Source of the DNA: JAPLDB01 sp038230515
GTDB taxonomy: Bacteria > Bacteroidota > Bacteroidia > AKYH767-A > 2013-40CM-41-45
Assembly (NCBI GenBank): GCA_038230515.1
Contig: JBBRND010000017.1
Coordinates: forward strand, 1 to 64,000
DNA length: 64,000 nt
Direction of reading: 5' to 3'
Part shown: piece by piece, positions 8,227 to 16,539 of the stretch
How the letters are laid out: each line of letters begins with the position of its first letter
Numbering within the stretch: position 1 is the first letter of the stretch
The notes under the pieces: generated by a model
What the model was told of the DNA's origin: nothing
The model's input: only the letters and a program-made list of their open reading frames with translations
Databases searched by the model: none
Position numbers and translations under genes: made by a program

Positions 8227-9207
8227 ATGAAACAATACGGCAAAACATTTCCATCAGCATGTCTTGTTTTTCTATTTCCGTTTTTCTCTTATTCACAAAC
8301 CACGCATGATACGTTAACCTTTGTCCGGTTCAACAGCTACATTGGTTACGTGATAGATTCAGTTGAGAACAGCAAATGCCACTGCGTTCCTTTTGCAGGA
8401 GAAAATTTCAGCTACGGATCGCTCATTCAACTACCAAGCAGTATTATAGTGATGCGAATGAAAATTTCGAATTGCGAAAATTTCATCAACGTGCCAATGA
8501 ATCCCAAGGACGTTTCCCAACTTTCCGCAGCTGCTGCGAGAATACAGGTTTCTTTTTCCGATGAAAAGACAGAAGAATCACTTTTAAAAAAACTCGCTGG
8601 AAATGTTGCCGTTTACAAGTTTACAGATTATTCCGGAACCATCCTTCGAACTCGAGCAATCGCCAATTCAAGTGCATCATCATTAGCAGTAGAAACAGAC
8701 TTTCATCCTTTTTTTAATCTCGGATTGGGAATATCTTGTAGAGATGCCGATCATGGTTTTTTTGTACCCAATGCCGAATTAGGTGGAATTTATAAAAAAC
8801 ATGTTTTAACATTACGTGTTCTAAAAAACAAAGAACCTCGTCCCATTTTTGATAACATCAATCCAATCATAGATTTTTATGAAACTTCTTTGCTTTACGG
8901 ACGAACGGTAGATGGTGGTAGAGTTGGTTATGCATTCTCAACAGGCATTGGATATGTGTGGGGAATTCTAAGAGGAGAACTTTTATCAAGGCAGAATTAT
9001 TTTTTGGGAACAAACTCAACCTATCAGGAAATATCGCTCAGTACATTGGGAATCCCACTAGAGGCAAAAATGATGATTGGAGGTATCCGAAAATTTAATG
9101 CTGACTTAATTGCCTTTGCAAACATTAATACTAAATACCCTTACTTCGGAGTTCTTATTTGTTTGCGGATTGGCGCAATAAAAAACAGTAAGGTGCGGAA
9201 AAAGTAA
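8227..9207 (+). CDS. Exported protein of unknown function, C-terminal half possibly beta-barrel
   Basis: I do not recognise this 326-residue protein. It begins with a clear signal peptide (about residues 1-23; basic start, SACLVFLFPFFSYSQ, cleavage near SYSQ). Residues 24-150 are mixed and include a CHC cysteine cluster near 51-53. From about 155 the sequence alternates hydrophobic and polar residues in glycine-containing strands (NLGLGISCRDADHGFFVPN, then VGYAFSTGIGYVWGIL), as in outer-membrane barrels or periplasmic beta-proteins. It does not end in the aromatic residue common in barrel proteins (C-terminus KVRKK). It stands alone in a gene-poor region between repeat-rich spacers. Confidence 0.6.
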   Translation: MKQYGKTFPSACLVFLFPFFSYSQTTHDTLTFVRFNSYIGYVIDSVENSKCHCVPFAGENFSYGSLIQLPSSIIVMRMKISNCENFINVPMNPKDVSQLSAAAARIQVSFSDEKTEESLLKKLAGNVAVYKFTDYSGTILRTRAIANSSASSLAVETDFHPFFNLGLGISCRDADHGFFVPNAELGGIYKKHVLTLRVLKNKEPRPIFDNINPIIDFYETSLLYGRTVDGGRVGYAFSTGIGYVWGILRGELLSRQNYFLGTNSTYQEISLSTLGIPLEAKMMIGGIRKFNADLIAFANINTKYPYFGVLICLRIGAIKNSKVRKK

Positions 9208-9329
9208 CAGCACGCCTTTATTCCGTTGGGAACTTCTTAAAAAACTTTATTCTATGCCATCAGGACTGCCGTCCTGACGATTCATGAAAAGTAAACATCT
9301 TTTATTCAAACCTCGCTTCACCCAACCCA

Positions 9330-9425
9330 GTCATGCCAGACACGCCTTTTAAAAATTGATTCCGCGTTAGCGGAATGCCGCAGGCAAAATTTTTAAACAG
9401 CGTGGGCGGCATGACGAAGCCCCGC
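9330..9425. mobile_element. Palindromic MITE/REP-like element, apparently inserted into one copy of a duplicated sequence
   Basis: GTCATGCC (9330-9337) pairs with GGCATGAC (9408-9415), CACGC (9341-9345) with GCGTG (9400-9404), TTTTAAAAATT (9347-9357) with AATTTTTAAAC (88-98 in the same hundred), and the centre is ATTCCGC-GTTA-GCGGAAT (9359-9376). The flanks TTCACCCAACCCAGTCATGC (9317-9336) and GGCTTGAGCAATAAAC (from 9426) are found directly joined at 9531-9566 with few changes. That second place therefore looks like an empty site, and about 89 bases at 9337-9425 look like an insertion. No transposase is encoded. Confidence 0.6.
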
Positions 9426-9467
9426 GGCTTGAGCAATAAACTTTTTTCTTTTTCGTATCAATTCATG
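9424..9467. repeat. 44-bp direct repeat, copy 1
   Basis: It starts GCGGCTTGAGCAATAAAC and ends ATCAATTCATG. It matches 9549-9592 at 41 of 44 positions. Both copies follow a TTCACCCAACCCAG(T/C)CATGC segment, but here that segment is separated by the palindromic element. Confidence 0.75.
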
Positions 9468-9548
9468 ATCCCAAATCCTGCCACCGCACCTTCCCATCAG
9501 TTAGCAGCAAATAAAAAACTCACTCCTCCCTTCACCCAACCCAGCCAT

Positions 9549-9592
9549 GCGGCTTCAGCAATAAACTTTTTTCTTCTTCGCATCAATTCATG
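9549..9592. repeat. 44-bp direct repeat, copy 2
   Basis: This is the partner of 9424-9467, with three mismatches. TTCACCCAACCCAGCCATGC at 9531-9550 runs straight into it, so it represents the uninterrupted form. Confidence 0.75.
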
Positions 9593-9617
9593 CAATTCGA
9601 AGCAACATCTTTTTCCC

Positions 9618-9881
9618 TTCAGAACAACCCAATCTCCCCTTCGAACTCCCCAATCTCTAAATAGAAATGCCCAATCCCTATTTAGAACGAACCAATCCCT
9701 ATTTAGCACGAACCAATCTCCTCTTAGAACGAATCAATCAGCACTTCGAACGAACCAATCTCCGGTTAGAACGAACCAATCTGTCCTTAGAACTCGCCAA
9801 TCTGTCCTTAGAACTTGCCAATGTGTCCTTAGAACGAACCAATCTGCGCTTAGAACGAACCATTTTTCCATTAGAACAAAT
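9618..9881. repeat. 21-bp tandem array A, about 13 units
   Basis: The motif (T)TAGAACGAACCAATC recurs with exact 21-bp spacing. The CAATC (or close variant) starts at 9630, 9651, 9672, 9693, 9714, 9735, 9756, 9777, 9798, 9819, 9840 and 9861, with no insertions or deletions. The six bases after CAATC vary (CCCTAT, TCCTCT, AGCACT, TGTCCT). Edge units are the most diverged. Because 21 is a multiple of three, open frames run through it on both strands; none has a credible start or composition. It is not a CRISPR array, as there are no spacers. Confidence 0.9.
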
Positions 9882-9937
9882 AAAAATTCTGTAAGAAATT
9901 TTATCTCCGCGTAAACTAACTCTTCTTTTTTCGCGCA

Positions 9938-9958
9938 AAATTCCAATTCACAATTCCC
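9938..9958. repeat. 7-bp tandem repeat tract
   Basis: Successive heptamers are AAATTCC, AATTCAC and AATTCCC, followed by a diverged AACCCTC. The AATTCAC unit is the same as one found in tandem inside leuS (61654-61688). Confidence 0.6.
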
Positions 9959-10081
9959 AACCCTCATTTTTTCAAAAATAAATTCTGAAAGATTTTAAAC
10001 CAGTTCGGAAAGCAAAGCACATCCCCAACTGAGTTCCACTAGATAACTATAAAATAATACTCACATTTAATAAAAACGATT

Positions 10082-10150
10082 ATGAAAAAATTAAAATTCA
10101 ATGAAATCGCAAACCCCTTCAACTACTCAATCAAGCACAACTGCAAATAA
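10082..10150 (+). CDS. Possible 22-residue peptide gene
   Basis: An ATG at 10082 opens 22 codons (beginning MKKLKFNEIANPF, ending NCK) closed by TAA at 10148-10150. A strong intrinsic terminator begins 36 bases later. Basic, lysine-rich and without a membrane segment, it resembles no family I know. Alternatively the transcript is a small RNA and the frame is fortuitous. I see no clear promoter box upstream. Confidence 0.3.
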   Translation: MKKLKFNEIANPFNYSIKHNCK

Positions 10151-10186
10151 TTAATAAAGAATTACGGTTTGATTTTTCATCAAGAG

Positions 10187-10219
10187 CCGCTTCAGGAAAC
10201 TGAGGCGGTTTTTGTTTTT
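10187..10219 (+). terminator. Strong intrinsic terminator with a GAAA tetraloop
   Basis: CCGCTTCAG (10187-10195) pairs with CTGAGGCGG (10200-10208) around GAAA, with one T-G wobble. TTTTTGTTTTT follows at 10209-10219. It ends the possible small-peptide or small-RNA transcript starting before 10082. Bases before the stem (AAGAG) can extend it into the T run. Confidence 0.8.
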
Positions 10220-10237
10220 ATCAAAAAGTAAAAATCA

Positions 10238-10269
10238 TTTGGAAGCATTTCATTTAAAAATTACTTTTG
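10238..10269 (+). promoter_or_regulatory. Predicted Bacteroidota-type promoter of the DUF1579 gene
   Basis: TTTG at 10238-10241 and TACTTTTG at 10262-10269 are separated by 20 bases, a good match to the TTTG / TAnnTTTG pattern. The start codon lies 32 bases downstream. Confidence 0.65.
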
Positions 10270-10300
10270 CTACTTAACAAAACTCAAAATAAAAACTCTA

Positions 10301-10942
10301 ATGAAAAAAATTACAACCATTCTTGCCATTGCAGTATGCATGGCAGCGGGCGCACAAGCGCAAAATGCAGCAAAGAAAGAAGCCGCTCCTGCAAAAGCTG
10401 CACAACCTGTAGCTCAGCAAAAAATGACACCTGAACAGGAAATGATGATGAAGAAATGGCAGGAGTACATGACTCCGGGCGACATGCACAAGATGATGGC
10501 AGAATCGAACGGAGATTGGAGCGAGGACATTACCATGTGGATGGCACCCGGTGCACCTGCAGAAAAGAGCACTTCCACCTGTAACAACACCATGATACTT
10601 GGCGGGCGCTACCAGCAGAGCACTCACAAAGGCAGCTACAACGGAATGCCGTATGAAGGTGTAAGCACTATGGGCTACGACAATATTAAAAAAGTTTTTG
10701 AGAGTTCGTGGATTGACAACATGGGCACAGGCATAATGAACATGGAAGGCAAATACGATGCAGCAACCAAAACCGTCACTTCATTGGGCAAAGAAGTGGA
10801 CCCGATGACGGGCAAAGATATGGACGTGCGCGAAACATTTATGATGATGGATAAGAACACGCAACTGATGACGATGTACATGACTCCTGTTGGCGGAAAA
10901 GAATATAAGACGATGGAAATAAAGTTTACAAGAAAAATGTAA
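10301..10942 (+). CDS. Exported DUF1579 family protein
   Basis: The 213-residue protein starts with a signal peptide (MKKITTILAIAVCMAAGAQA, cleavage around AQA-Q). A lysine/alanine-rich linker (to about 44) is followed by a DUF1579-type beta domain: GDWSEDITMWMAPGAPAE, then GRYQQSTHKGSYNGMPYEG, GYDNIKKVFESSWIDNMGTG and a closing YKTMEIKFTRK strand. The domain predicts a lipocalin-like barrel of unknown function. Methionine is unusually frequent, with clusters EMMMKKW and FMMMDK. It is a single-gene unit with its own promoter (10238-10269) and terminator (10969-10996). Confidence 0.85.
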   Translation: MKKITTILAIAVCMAAGAQAQNAAKKEAAPAKAAQPVAQQKMTPEQEMMMKKWQEYMTPGDMHKMMAESNGDWSEDITMWMAPGAPAEKSTSTCNNTMILGGRYQQSTHKGSYNGMPYEGVSTMGYDNIKKVFESSWIDNMGTGIMNMEGKYDAATKTVTSLGKEVDPMTGKDMDVRETFMMMDKNTQLMTMYMTPVGGKEYKTMEIKFTRKM

Positions 10943-10968
10943 CAATAAGATTTTTGGTTGACAGCATG

Positions 10969-10996
10969 GCTCGCTCTGAAAAGGGCGGGCTTTTTT
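10969..10996 (+). terminator. Intrinsic terminator of the DUF1579 gene
   Basis: GCTCGCTC (10969-10976) pairs with GGGCGGGC (10983-10990), including two T-G wobbles, around TGAAAA. Six T residues follow. It begins 27 bases after the stop codon. Confidence 0.8.
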
Positions 10997-11154
10997 ATTT
11001 TCAGAAATCTGATGCCCTCAAGCAATTACAAAATAAAGAAAAGCTAAACCAACGTAGGCAACAGGTTGCGTATTTCAAGAATCACGTTTGCAGCAACAGC
11101 AGTTAGTACCGGGTTGCTATCATAGCAATGACTTAAAATTCAAAACAAATTATT

Positions 11155-12357
11155 TTATTGTTTCAAAATTTTGGCCACCACTTTTTTATCTCCGCTCTGC
11201 AGATGTAGAAAATAAATTCCTTGTGAAAAGCTGTTTAAATTAAGCGGGTAGGCAATGCTTGGCTGCATATTCTCAAAAGTTTTTATCAGCCGTCCTTCCG
11301 AAGTGTACAAATCTCCCTTAATGTTGTTTGAGCTTGTAGGATCGAAATGAATAAAAGCATAATCGCTGCAAGGATTCGGGAAAATATCATACTTAATATC
11401 ATTGTCAATTTGATTGATGCCCGAAGTGCCGGTGTAAACCGTTGTTGCTTCAGTGATGACAATATGCCCGCTTCCCATGCCGATGTCGCCAGTAGTAACT
11501 ACACCGTAATAAGTACCGAAGAAAGTATAAGGGAAAGCAGGATCCAGTTGCGCATCAAGCGTTACAAAGTATGCATACGTACCAGCAGGATATTCAGGCG
11601 TAATGCAAAAGCGCCCGTTGCGATCATCGAGGTCTCCGGAACCGGGCGTGTAAATATAATCTTCAATGAAGCAACCGTTAGGATACATACCTGCCACTGC
11701 AGGACCATTGGCTCGCGTAGTATTTGTTGAAAGCACATAGCTGCTCGTCATACGTTTTATCGCACCTGTTCCATTAGTATTTGTGTAGGAATAAGCTCCG
11801 TAAATAGGAAAGCCATCAAATGCATAACCAATAATGGGTGAGTGAGCCAAACTATCCGAATCGTTGTATAAACAAGTAGGGCTTACGTGATGATGGTATT
11901 CTCCCTGCTGCTGCGGATGACCTAGGCAATTATCAAACCCCGGACCTTCCCAGTAATATGCATTCCGGTTCCAGATGCCCTGGTTGTTGTAGGACATTGC
12001 ATCAGATACATTGAATACACTCACACCATTCGTCCACACGCCAGTGTGGCCAAGACCAACCGCAGTAAGCGTTCCGGTATTTTGCACCGGTGTGCGCGTA
12101 ATTTTAAAAACAAAATTCTGATTGACAGGTGTATTCGGATTGCCCACCCACGGACCGATGCTGTAATCGGGGATGCAGGTGCAACTTATATACACGTAGT
12201 TTGTTGAGTACTGTACAATCTGCACATCCGATGGAATGTTGTTGTAGCCCGTTGCACCATTGGTGTTAAGAATCCAGGAAGTAATTTCAGGACCTTGCGC
12301 ATAACAAAGAAATACAGCACAGAAAACAAACGCAAGCGACAGAATTGCTTTTTTCAT
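11155..12357 (-). CDS. Secreted YHYH domain protein with T9SS type A sorting domain
   Basis: The 400-residue product has a signal peptide (cleavage near residue 20, CYAQG). Residues 30-300 match the YHYH domain, named for a motif seen here as the variant YHHH in QQGEYHHHVSPTCLY; the flanking GYAFDGFPIYGAY is also characteristic. The domain has no established biochemical role. After a short linker, residues about 325-400 form a T9SS type A C-terminal domain: YDIFPNPCSDYAFIHF, GRLIKTFEN and the final GIYFLHLQSGDKKVVAKILK. The protein should cross the outer membrane by T9SS and be released or anchored to the surface. It is on the opposite strand to the DUF1579 gene; no terminator is evident. Confidence 0.88.
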   Translation of the reverse strand: MKKAILSLAFVFCAVFLCYAQGPEITSWILNTNGATGYNNIPSDVQIVQYSTNYVYISCTCIPDYSIGPWVGNPNTPVNQNFVFKITRTPVQNTGTLTAVGLGHTGVWTNGVSVFNVSDAMSYNNQGIWNRNAYYWEGPGFDNCLGHPQQQGEYHHHVSPTCLYNDSDSLAHSPIIGYAFDGFPIYGAYSYTNTNGTGAIKRMTSSYVLSTNTTRANGPAVAGMYPNGCFIEDYIYTPGSGDLDDRNGRFCITPEYPAGTYAYFVTLDAQLDPAFPYTFFGTYYGVVTTGDIGMGSGHIVITEATTVYTGTSGINQIDNDIKYDIFPNPCSDYAFIHFDPTSSNNIKGDLYTSEGRLIKTFENMQPSIAYPLNLNSFSQGIYFLHLQSGDKKVVAKILKQ

Positions 12358-12489
12358 TTTTAGAATTTAGATTTTGAAAGTAGTGAGAATATAATGTCTG
12401 CAATATCGCAACTTTTCGAATTTCCGATTCCTCTCCTAAAAATTTTGCTGCAGATTCCTGCTGTTACAGTTAACAAGGAATACCTTGTA

Positions 12490-13260
12490 CTATGCGTTCC
12501 CCGATTGCTTATTCTCGATGTGCGCAGAAAAATTTTCCTTGATGGAATTGTCTCCCGTTATAGTCTTCCGTTTTGGTCCGCGCCTTTTTAATCCTTCAAA
12601 GCGCGCGGGCATCAGAGAAATTAATTCAACCTCAACGGGCTTAGCAATTATTTTCTTTGCTGCGCGTTTTCGTATTCTTGATTTTATCTCTTCTGATACT
12701 TCAAACGGAATCGGCATTCCCCGCTCATTAATCTTATTCAGGTTTGCAGTGATGCCGAAAAGCTCTACTGATCTTTGGTTATACATAAGAGCTGCCTTTT
12801 CTGCAGTATCAAACGTGCCAAGATAAATCTGCTTGGTTCCATCAGAAATCATGGCTACAAATTTTCCCTGTGGTGTTTTGCGCACTCCGCGAAACCCTGT
12901 TTTATTTACTGTAGTGGTTCGGCTACGGCTAAGCTTGCTCATCTCTTCCCAACGAAGATTTTTTAACCGCAAATCAAGCTTATCGCCATTTTCGAAATTG
13001 AGAAACATCCGCTTCTTGCTTTGCGGAGGCGGCAGATAGCGCGTGGCAATATGAAGAGCAAGATAAATGCTTTTCACTTTCAGTTTGCCGTTTACCGTTT
13101 CAAGATATTTTTGAAAAACCGGAACACCTGAAGAATGTTGACGAAGATTATCAAACACACGAAAGTCCCGGAAAAGCTCTGTACTGTTTAATGTTTCGAA
13201 CACTTCATGATCGAGAAGAACGAACTTATCCGCGTTCTTCAGTTTAATTTTAATAACCAT
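12490..13260 (-). CDS. AP2/ERF-domain protein, possibly derived from an HNH-AP2 homing endonuclease
   Basis: In this 256-residue protein, residues 121-176 form a recognisable AP2/ERF DNA-binding domain: TGFRGVRKTPQGKFVAMI, then IYLGTFDTAEKAALMYN and ELFG. Bacterial and phage AP2 domains usually occur beside HNH nuclease domains. The upstream part has the tail of that arrangement, with LNFENGDKLDLRLKNLRW resembling 'HxDGNxxNNRxxNLR' but lacking the histidines, so nuclease activity is probably lost. Residues 177-256 are basic (RKRAAKK, KRRGPKRK) and fit nucleic-acid binding. It stands alone. It could be a domesticated transcription factor or a decayed selfish gene; I favour a DNA-binding protein of unknown target. 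Confidence 0.75.
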   Translation of the reverse strand: MVIKIKLKNADKFVLLDHEVFETLNSTELFRDFRVFDNLRQHSSGVPVFQKYLETVNGKLKVKSIYLALHIATRYLPPPQSKKRMFLNFENGDKLDLRLKNLRWEEMSKLSRSRTTTVNKTGFRGVRKTPQGKFVAMISDGTKQIYLGTFDTAEKAALMYNQRSVELFGITANLNKINERGMPIPFEVSEEIKSRIRKRAAKKIIAKPVEVELISLMPARFEGLKRRGPKRKTITGDNSIKENFSAHIENKQSGNA

Positions 13261-13455
13261 TATTTATTGAAATCAATGAAGGGAAAAAGTTTTCAAATAT
13301 GAAAAAAAAATCAATGATAGTTTTGATCACAAAAAAAATCTATTCACAAATGTAGCTTACTATTTCTTGACTTAAATGAAGAGAGGAGAAAAGCAGTAGA
13401 GGATTGGAGTATTAGAAGAAGGGGCATATCATTCTTACCGCATTCCACCGACTGT

Positions 13456-14046
13456 TCAATTGAATTGACCCGATTCAATTTGCTGCACAATTGTCTCAAT
13501 CTGCTTATCGTCTCCTTGCGGATCATAATCATCTTTCAGGTTATGTCCGAACACGCGTGCAGCTGTCTGAAAAACAAAAGCACTGAACGAACCTTTCACA
13601 TCTTTTATTATTTCATATCCGGTATGTCCGGTTTCCCGGTTCAGGAGTTTAATAAATATTTTCCCCTGATTCACGCTCAGGTTTTCAATTGTCTTTCCGA
13701 AATCATCCCGAAGGCGTTGCTCAAATTCCTTCTTGTATTTTCTTCGGTCGCGGTCGCTGTTCATTTTCGAAAGAGTGTCATTCAGCATACTTATTTTAAC
13801 ACCGGCAAGCCGCGCATACGGATAGACTTTGATTACATTAAAGCGGAGGCGATAATATTCCTTCAATCGTTTTTCATAGTCAGCTCCGAAATCAGTTATA
13901 TCTACTGTTGGAAGATTAACCACTGGAATCGTGTCAGCTCCTTCAATTACATACGGAAGCTTTGTGCCGTTTTTAGTTTGAGCAAATGAAAAAGAAAAAC
14001 GAAAGACAAAAAGTGCAGTAAGAAAAAATGTTGTGGCTGATTTCAT
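13456..14046 (-). CDS. Exported DUF4294 family protein
   Basis: The 196-residue protein has a signal peptide (cleavage after about residue 22, FSFAQ) and a single DUF4294 domain typical of Bacteroidota. It includes a conserved RLRFNVIKVYPYARLAG segment and a long charged stretch SDRDRRKYKKEFEQRLRDDF that probably forms helices, followed by GYEIIKDVKGSFSAF. The function is unknown. It is the third gene of a same-strand series after the agmatinase-like gene and accC, with a gap of 69 bases from accC, so cotranscription is possible. Confidence 0.85.
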   Translation of the reverse strand: MKSATTFFLTALFVFRFSFSFAQTKNGTKLPYVIEGADTIPVVNLPTVDITDFGADYEKRLKEYYRLRFNVIKVYPYARLAGVKISMLNDTLSKMNSDRDRRKYKKEFEQRLRDDFGKTIENLSVNQGKIFIKLLNRETGHTGYEIIKDVKGSFSAFVFQTAARVFGHNLKDDYDPQGDDKQIETIVQQIESGQFN

Positions 14047-14115
14047 AATTTCGCACGGTATTTCAAATCGCGTGCCGCTTCTTTATCTGCTCATTAGGAC
14101 TTCACTCAATTCCGG

Positions 14116-15609
14116 TCAATCGCGAAGCTGAGTTCTGTTTTCTTTCCATTTCGAATGCTGAATGGAATTGACAGCCGTTTTATTTTGAGAAGAAGTTGAT
14201 CTGACCATTGCCTGCACAGCAAGCATAGCAGCTAATTCCATTTCTGCTTCATCAACAGAGTCAAGCATCTCAGGAGAAAAATAGTTTTTCACAAAGTGAG
14301 TATCAAAATTTCCGCTCACGAATGCTTCGTGCTTCATTACAAACTTGCAGAACGATAAGGTTGTCTGCACACCCGTAATTTCATAATCATCAATGGCACG
14401 AATCATTCTTGCAATCGCTTCAGCCCTGCTCGCACCATGAGTGATCAACTTTGCAATCATCGGATCATAATAAATCGGAATCTCCATTCCCTCTTCCATT
14501 CCATCATCCACGCGCACTCCCGGTCCTTGCGGAATTTTGTAAGTAGAAAGTGTTCCGATGTCAGGAAGAAAATTATTTCGTGGGTCTTCTGCAAATACGC
14601 GCACTTCCATCGCATGACCGTTTATCTTCAAATCAGCTTGAGTGAATGAAATTTTTTCTCCGCGCGCAATGCGGATCATTTCTTTCACCAGATCAAGACC
14701 TGTTATCATTTCTGTAACAGGATGCTCCACCTGAAGCCGCGTATTCATTTCAAGGAAATAAAAATTCTTGTTTTCATCGAGAAGAAATTCCACTGTACCT
14801 GCGCCAACATAATTACATGCTTTCGCCACTTGTACCGCGCAACGACCCATTTCCATCCGTGTTTTTTCATCAAGCACCGATGAAGGAGCTTCTTCAATCA
14901 CCTTCTGGTGCCTGCGCTGCACACTGCACTCGCGCTCAAAAAGATGAACAACGTTTCCATGTTTATCCCCAAGCACCTGTATCTCGATGTGACGCGGAGA
15001 TCCGACATAGCGTTCGATAAAAACAGCGCCATCACCAAAAGAAGATATTGCTTCACTCACTGCAAGTTTCATTTGCTCCTCAAACTCATTTTCATTTTCA
15101 ACAATGCGCATTCCTTTTCCACCGCCACCGGCACTTGCTTTTATCAGAATAGGAAAACCAACTTTCGCTGCAATTTTTTTTGCTTCACCGATGTCGTCAA
15201 TAGCGTGATCAGTTCCAGGTACAAGCGGAATTTTATGCTTCTTTGCTGTTGCCTTAGCAGCAAGTTTGCTTCCCATCATGCGCATACTGTCTCCCGTAGG
15301 ACCAATAAAAATAATTCCTGATTTGGTAACGAGATCACTGAAGTCAGCATTCTCTGAGAGAAACCCGTAGCCGGGATGAATGGCATCAGCACCAGTAATT
15401 CTTGCAGCTTCAATTATTTTACTCGCGACAAGATAACTTTGCGATGAAGCTGGCGGACCAATGCATACTGCTTCATCAGCGTAACGAACATGGAGTGCGT
15501 TACGGTCGGCTTCAGAGAAAATAGCAATGGTTTTTATTCCCATCTCGCGCGCACTGCGCATAATACGCATTGCAATCTCTCCGCGATTGGCAATCAGAAT
15601 TTTTTTCAT
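14116..15609 (-). CDS. accC: Biotin carboxylase (acetyl-CoA or propionyl-CoA carboxylase subunit)
   Basis: The enzyme carboxylates biotin on a carrier protein, using ATP and bicarbonate. The 497 residues hold the N-terminal domain (KKILIANRGEIAMRI at 2-16), the ATP-grasp domain with the glycine loop GGGGKGMRIV at 161-170, and the catalytic EMNTRLQVEHPVTE segment near 290. The C-terminal domain extends to about 450. The last 50 residues (from about AMLAVQAMVRST) are a tail beyond the roughly 450-residue E. coli AccC, as in propionyl/acyl-CoA carboxylase subunits. No biotin carrier or carboxyltransferase gene is nearby, so which carboxylase it serves is undecided. A methylmalonyl-CoA mutase subunit elsewhere in the window makes a propionyl-CoA role plausible. 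Confidence 0.92.
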   Translation of the reverse strand: MKKILIANRGEIAMRIMRSAREMGIKTIAIFSEADRNALHVRYADEAVCIGPPASSQSYLVASKIIEAARITGADAIHPGYGFLSENADFSDLVTKSGIIFIGPTGDSMRMMGSKLAAKATAKKHKIPLVPGTDHAIDDIGEAKKIAAKVGFPILIKASAGGGGKGMRIVENENEFEEQMKLAVSEAISSFGDGAVFIERYVGSPRHIEIQVLGDKHGNVVHLFERECSVQRRHQKVIEEAPSSVLDEKTRMEMGRCAVQVAKACNYVGAGTVEFLLDENKNFYFLEMNTRLQVEHPVTEMITGLDLVKEMIRIARGEKISFTQADLKINGHAMEVRVFAEDPRNNFLPDIGTLSTYKIPQGPGVRVDDGMEEGMEIPIYYDPMIAKLITHGASRAEAIARMIRAIDDYEITGVQTTLSFCKFVMKHEAFVSGNFDTHFVKNYFSPEMLDSVDEAEMELAAMLAVQAMVRSTSSQNKTAVNSIQHSKWKENRTQLRD

Positions 15610-15639
15610 AAAGTGATCGAAGGTACTTGAAATGGTGAT

Positions 15640-16539
15640 TTACGACTTACCTGATTCTTTCCGTGTTTGAAATCCGATGAGGCGGTAAAGAAGTTTTGCG
15701 CAGTTATATTGAGTGAGTATCTGCCCTTCCTGAGGCGCGATCTCAACAATATCAAAGCCCACGACATTTCGCTCTGCAAAAACTTTTTCAAAAAAGGTGA
15801 TTGTTTCATCCCAATATAAACCGTTCGGTTCAGCAGTGCCAACGCAGGGCATCACGGAAGGATCAAAGCCATCGGCATCAATGGTGAGGTAAACATTTTG
15901 CCCAAGTGTTTTGATTGCATTATCTATCCAGTTTTTATTTTTGCGAATCTGATGCGCATAGAAAGTATGTATGATGTTCGATGATTTAATCAGATCGCTC
16001 TCTTCTTTGCATTGAGCGCGTATGCCGATCTGGGTGAGCGGAACTCCATGTTCATGTACACGTGCCATCACGGAGGCATGAGAATAAATGTTGTCGTGAT
16101 AACTCATTCGCAAATCGCTGTGGGCATCAATCTGCAACACATGAACATCGTTGTATTTTTTTTTGAACGCTTTTACAAAACCCAAAGTAACTGTGTGCTC
16201 TGCGCCAACCGAGATTATATATTTGCCGTTGCTCAGATGGCGATCTGTTTCATGCTCGATCAAATCAATTGCATCTTCATTTATTTTTCCTTTGAAATCC
16301 ATCGCATTCAATGTTGCAATGCCGCAATTCTTGTATGATTCCATGTCGAGCATCTCATCATAAAATTCCACAAAGTGAGAAGCATCAATGATTGCGGCAG
16401 GTCCAAGAGCAGAGCCTTGCAAATAAGAAGACGTATGCTCATAAGGAACTTGTTGAATTACAAATTTCGATCTTGCATAATCGTATAAATCAGGTTCGGG
16501 AATGGCAAGGAAGTTTTGATCGGTGGGGAGAGAGTTCAT
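15640..16539 (-). CDS. speB: Agmatinase / arginase family ureohydrolase
   Basis: Ureohydrolases use two Mn ions to release urea from agmatine, arginine or related guanidines. In this 299-residue protein the metal ligands are present: His115 in GAEHT, Asp138/His140/Asp142 in DAHSD, and Asp221/Asp223 in TIDADGFDPS. Agmatinase is the most likely activity from overall similarity, including PCVGTAEPNGLYW, but substrate specificity cannot be fixed from sequence. It is the first gene of a series, ending 30 bases before accC. The start ATG is preceded by an AT-rich stretch without a clear Shine-Dalgarno site. Confidence 0.85.
   Translation of the reverse strand: MNSLPTDQNFLAIPEPDLYDYARSKFVIQQVPYEHTSSYLQGSALGPAAIIDASHFVEFYDEMLDMESYKNCGIATLNAMDFKGKINEDAIDLIEHETDRHLSNGKYIISVGAEHTVTLGFVKAFKKKYNDVHVLQIDAHSDLRMSYHDNIYSHASVMARVHEHGVPLTQIGIRAQCKEESDLIKSSNIIHTFYAHQIRKNKNWIDNAIKTLGQNVYLTIDADGFDPSVMPCVGTAEPNGLYWDETITFFEKVFAERNVVGFDIVEIAPQEGQILTQYNCAKLLYRLIGFQTRKESGKS

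Larger units (their letters stand above)
9208..10300. other. 1.1-kb intergenic region rich in repeats
   Basis: From left to right it holds: a perfect 7-bp hairpin at 9260-9277 (TCAGGAC/GTCCTGA), a palindromic insertion-like element (about 9330-9425), two 44-bp direct repeats (9424-9467 and 9549-9592), the 21-bp tandem array (9618-9881), a 7-bp repeat tract (9938-9958), a possible 22-codon gene with a strong terminator (10082-10219) and the promoter of the DUF1579 gene. A long open frame across 9375-9914 exists but spans unrelated repeats and is not believed. Confidence 0.7.

Noticed and set aside
9375..9914. Open frame of 179 codons with RTNQS-type heptads
   Set aside because: It begins inside the palindromic element, crosses direct repeats and is kept open only by the 21-bp period; other frames on both strands are open too.
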